From Rotaria socialis (Eukaryota > Rotifera > Eurotatoria > Philodinida > Philodinidae): a DNA stretch of 64,000 nt. The notes beneath the pieces were generated by a model. That model ran no database searches. It saw only the letters and a list, made by a program, of their open reading frames with translations, and was not told the DNA's origin. The DNA is taken from contig CAJNYU010002210.1 in the NCBI GenBank assembly GCA_905331475.1, positions 62,001-126,000 of the forward strand. Direction: 5' to 3'. Position numbers and translations under genes: made by a program. Shown piece after piece: positions 62,611 to 64,000 of the stretch (within the stretch, counting starts at the first letter, position 1; each line of letters begins with the position of its first letter).

Positions 62611-63844
62611 CGGTTCTCGGAGAATCCGGTAACCAGATTTGATAAGANTTTCCAAATTTACACCTAACTCCCCTGCCCCCCCCCACAATACAAGACCCCG
62701 GGGCTTCTCTTATGTGCTAGCGTAAAAATTTTCCAGGGGTGTCTTGTATTAAGAACCGCATTTTTTCCTAGTATTTAATTTAAAAGGTTTTCCAGAAAAC
62801 CAAGGTGATTTTCAGGATTTCCATCAGGATTTTCAGAGTTTCAACGGTATCATTAGAATTGTGAACACATTCTCTTAATATTTCCAGCTTAAAATGCTAA
62901 GAATCAGGCATATTTGATGGGAAAACGCCAATTAAAGTTCGTAATTAGCAAAAAATTAACTAATTAAAAGAGGGTCTTCTATTATGTCGGACAAACTTTT
63001 TCTTCAGGAGGTCTTCTAATATGGGAGGAGGGGGTCATGCTATAAAGATATTTTTTATTTTTTATCAATAATTTTGAATGGCTGTGGACCTATACCTATC
63101 CACCTTGTTATAGATGGACAAGTGAGAGATAAATTGTTCGTAATTTCAGAATCTACAGAATTGCACCTACTGAGAAAACAGCTCAATGGTACACGATCTT
63201 AGCAGATATTTAGTCTGGAACTAAATATGGCTATTTTTGATAGCAGATATGTTAGTACGGATAAAATTATCTTTTATTCGGAGTTGTTATGCCATCTGTT
63301 GCATCGTAAAAAAACAGAAGACAAATTGATTTACGCGACCAGCATTGAGAAAGAAAGTAAGATTAAAATAGAGAAAGATAGGAATAAAAGAAGCGATAAT
63401 CACGGTAAAGATGAAATATTTTTATCTCGTTGCAGTAAAATTTTTGAAAAAAAGAGAACAATCATGTTCTACTCAAGAAAAGTCAAAATAGACATGTATA
63501 ACTTACAAACGTTCCAAGAACACGCTGATATTGTAACGCTGAGTAAGATAGGTTTTTAGTGAAGCTGCTATTATTCGCACGTTTAATAACTTGCATGTTC
63601 ACTATAAGATGAGTGTTCTCTATTTTATGAAGATAGCCTGTTATTTTTTTCTGCCTGGAATAATGATCTTGGCGTACAAATTAGAAATGCTTTAAAAAGA
63701 ATTGGAGCACTGGAACATAAAGTAACGAGACTTGAACAAATCAAAAGACAAGTAAATACGATGCATTTAAAATACACAAAACAGCGAGAAGACATTCCTA
63801 TCTCCTAGATGAATGTTAAGCTTTTATACTCAAGGAGTAGCTGT
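62611..63844. other. unassigned, with one ambiguous base
   Basis: An N at about 62647 precedes a poly-C stretch, a likely assembly weak point. AATACAAGACCCC (about 62686) is inverted as GGGGTGTCTTGTATT (about 62737). The frame 63227-63559 (+, 110 codons, Lys-rich) is open but shows no recognisable domain, so it is not called. Confidence 0.45.
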
Positions 63845-63970
63845 CTAATTCGAGTTCGAATATAAATGGAGAAAAGCAAAAGTTAAATTAAGACTAAATC
63901 TATTTCTATCACTTATTTTCGAATTTATACCATGCAGTTGGATGTTCATTTATATTCGAATTCGAACTAG
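63845..63970. repeat. 126-bp inverted repeat
   Basis: CTAATTCGAGTTCGAATATAAATG (63845-63868) is inverted at 63947-63970 with two mismatches. The central 78 bases are unpaired. It may be a very small MITE. Confidence 0.65.
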
Positions 63971-64000
63971 GCATCTCATGATTTTGTTGGAATCTGAAGA

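Noticed and set aside
63227..63559. 110-codon plus-strand frame starting at ATG
   Set aside because: Lys/Ile/Ser-rich with no motif; upstream and downstream show no splice-linked exons. It remains possible as a hypothetical gene.
1..64000. Search for tRNA, rRNA and CRISPR signals and telomeric repeats
   Set aside because: No B-box/A-box pair, conserved rRNA stretch, regularly spaced direct repeats or telomere-like arrays were seen by eye.

Overview
The window is AT-rich animal nuclear DNA, most likely from a bdelloid rotifer (Adineta/Rotaria-type). The reasons are many 48-70 nt GT-AG introns inside typical metazoan genes, proteins of a style expanded in bdelloids (a TIR protein, a B-box protein, ADP-ribosylglycohydrolases, a four-segment membrane ART-like protein, a 7TM receptor), enzymes of non-metazoan character (a class II fructose-bisphosphate aldolase and an intronless berberine-bridge-type flavin oxidase), and many short TA-flanked inverted-repeat elements. 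The species call is an inference; no homology search was run. Exon coordinates come from reading splice sites by eye and requiring frame to be kept across every junction.

Layout. 0-9 kb: the 3' end of a low-complexity gene (+), a small single-pass membrane protein (-), PIGG, a GPI-anchor ethanolamine-phosphate transferase (-, 8 exons), and an RBR-like zinc-finger protein (-, 5 exons). 9-16 kb: a secreted flavin oxidase (+), a 0.8 kb MITE, and a membrane protein with a PARP/ART-like domain (-). 16-29 kb: a small MITE, a Ly6/uPAR-like GPI protein (+), a B-box/propeller-like protein (-), and two adjacent ADP-ribosylglycohydrolase paralogues (-). 29-36 kb: a decayed 7TM receptor with a 1.5 kb inverted-repeat element at its 5' side, then a ZIP13-type zinc transporter (+). 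36-42 kb: mostly non-coding, with fold-back elements. 42-53 kb: class II aldolase (-) and a nine-exon brat-type TRIM-NHL gene (-). 55-59 kb: ASNA1/GET3 (+), a 0.3 kb MITE, and a TIR-domain protein (-). 59-64 kb: non-coding repeat-rich DNA.

The genes do not form operons. Three threads link some of them. (1) ADP-ribose chemistry: an ART-like protein lies 8 kb from two ADP-ribosylglycohydrolases, and a TIR domain (a fold that can be an NADase) lies further along. (2) Membrane and GPI biology: PIGG builds the anchor that the Ly6-like protein, and possibly the flavin oxidase, appear to use; GET3 inserts tail-anchored proteins. (3) A shared C-terminal propeller-like domain is joined to a B-box in one gene and to a TIR domain in another. 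This last is the best candidate here for an undescribed protein architecture.

Most of the remaining DNA is intergenic, with no recognisable genes. No tRNA, rRNA or CRISPR signal was seen.
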